Shown here piece after piece: positions 63,337-64,000 of a stretch of DNA of 64,000 nt. Below the pieces are notes generated by a model. That model worked only from the letters and a program-made list of their open reading frames with translations. It had not been told where the DNA came from and did no database searches. Position 1 is the first letter of the stretch; every line of letters starts with the position of its first letter. The position numbers were made by a program, and so were the translations under genes. This DNA is from CAWIJJ01 sp963836425. GTDB lineage: Bacteria > Acidobacteriota > Terriglobia > Bryobacterales > Bryobacteraceae. Location of the stretch: the NCBI GenBank assembly GCA_963836425.1, contig CAWIJJ010000005.1, forward strand, positions 1 through 64,000, read 5' to 3'.

Positions 63337-63468
63337 TTAGATTCTTAGATCGAAGATCGTAAACAAGAATACTTCAAAATTTTCGGTATCGATCTTCAGG
63401 AGGTCGAGAATCGGCGGGTCGATCACCAATGCCAGACTGTTGCCGTGCTTCCTGAGTCTCTTGACCAT
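63337..63468 (-). pseudogene. Truncated AbrB/MazE-like antitoxin
   Basis: 43 residues. The N-terminus MVKRLRKHGNSLALVIDPPI then LDLLKID matches MazE/AbrB-type swapped-hairpin DNA-binding domains. The rest of the usual 75-80 residues is missing and the end (FEVFLFTIFDLRI) is only partly family-like. A short direct repeat of TTAGATTC lies by its stop. No toxin partner is visible next to it. Confidence 0.55.
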
Positions 63469-63516
63469 GGTTCCCTCGTATCCGTTGTACCAACCTACGT
63501 TGACACCCGCTAACAG

Positions 63517-63807
63517 GTGGCGATAGCGGAATTGGTGAGCGGGGCCGTGGTTGTGACGCCGGAAACCGCCGGTATGGTCGAACGGCGATGCCGGTATTGT
63601 GAGCGGATCTTCCAGCCATCGAAATATCAGCCGGTGCAGTCGGTGTGCAGCGACTCCGGCTGCCACCGCCGTCACCGCGCTGAATATCACCGGCACAAGA
63701 TCGCAGCGGACCCGGAGTGCCGACACGTGTGCCGCGACAGCCCGCAGAAATGGCGATCCCGCAACCCGGAGCATTGGCGGCAGTATCGCCGAGGAGATCA
63801 TGCGTAA
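63517..63807 (+). CDS. Small zinc-finger protein
   Basis: 96 residues from GTG 63517 (or 78 from ATG 63574). CRYCERIFQP then SVCSDSGCHRRHRAEYHRHK form a four-cysteine zinc site followed by a basic helix, then CRDSPQKWRSRNPEHW. Such proteins occur near mobile and accessory genes; DNA or RNA binding is likely but the role is unknown. Confidence 0.6.
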   Translation: MAIAELVSGAVVVTPETAGMVERRCRYCERIFQPSKYQPVQSVCSDSGCHRRHRAEYHRHKIAADPECRHVCRDSPQKWRSRNPEHWRQYRRGDHA

Positions 63808-63856
63808 GTGGGCACGAAGGGGCATATCGCTCTGAACGACGGTACAATGCGGTCGA

Positions 63857-64000
63857 ATGCCAAAGAGCCCGACGCCGACGCCCGATGATCCCGCTTCCCG
63901 TGCCGGCGAAATCGTTCTCTACCAGACTGAGGACGGCCGCACGCGCGTCGAGTGCCGCTTTGTCGACGAGACTCTCTGGCTGAGCCAGGCGCTCATTGCC
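63857..64000 (+). CDS. RhuM-like family protein, partial at window edge
   Basis: First 48 residues only; the gene continues past the window. GEIVLYQTEDGRTRVECRF then VDETLWLSQALIA resembles the N-terminus of RhuM-type (virulence RhuM/Fic-linked) proteins found in accessory regions. The ATG at 63857 is the only upstream start in this frame close to the motif. Confidence 0.65.
   Translation, partial: MPKSPTPTPDDPASRAGEIVLYQTEDGRTRVECRFVDETLWLSQALIA

Overview
The window is high-GC, densely packed bacterial chromosome. Oar-type TonB-dependent receptors with an N-terminal carboxypeptidase-like domain, large Ser/Thr kinases with TPR tails beside an ECF sigma factor, a VWFA-type protein, several ROK kinases and plant-polysaccharide hydrolases together suggest an acidobacterium, probably near Solibacter/Bryobacter. 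This is inferred from gene content; no rRNA gene is present.

Layout. 0-6.9 kb holds housekeeping genes (maf, a DciA-like gene, gatC-gatA, sodB, prmA), a secreted GH9 glycosidase and a DapA-like aldolase. 6.9-10.85 kb holds a HEAT/VWFA-type gene followed by about 2 kb of decayed, mosaic tandem copies of its own 3' end. 10.85-16.5 kb is a flagellar filament module on the minus strand (fliW, csrA, a very large flagellin, fliD, a small helical protein) with a divergent PilZ gene; two sigma-28-like promoters face away from each other in between. 16.6-24.7 kb carries a ROK kinase, a group II intron reverse-transcriptase remnant, a methyltransferase, a POT peptide transporter and a TonB-dependent receptor. 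25-26.3 kb is a frameshifted, Tat-signal enolase-superfamily gene.

26.4-30.9 kb is the conserved rpmH-rnpA-yidD-yidC-jag-mnmE cluster, usually near oriC, but without dnaA on its left; rnpA lacks a standard start codon and mnmE carries a 1-base frameshift. 30.9-40.9 kb is a sugar-use region (GH43, MFS transporter, xylB, ROK proteins, PIG-L deacetylase) with an ankyrin/DUF1835/DUF2905 group. 41.6-46.1 kb is a probable potassium module: an APC permease with a cytosolic tail, then kdpD and kdpE. 46.2-50.6 kb has an S9 peptidase and guaB.

From 50.6 kb the sequence looks accessory: eroded fragments, an ECF sigma factor divergent from a TPR kinase, a second TonB-dependent receptor, a truncated beta-propeller-type protein, three related small secreted proteins with glycine-zipper-like helices, a DUF1080 protein, and at the right edge a truncated AbrB/MazE-like gene, a zinc-finger protein and the start of a RhuM-like gene.

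The most unusual feature is the alternating two-type cassette array at 8.8-10.84 kb. All family assignments are from reading the proteins; no database search was run.
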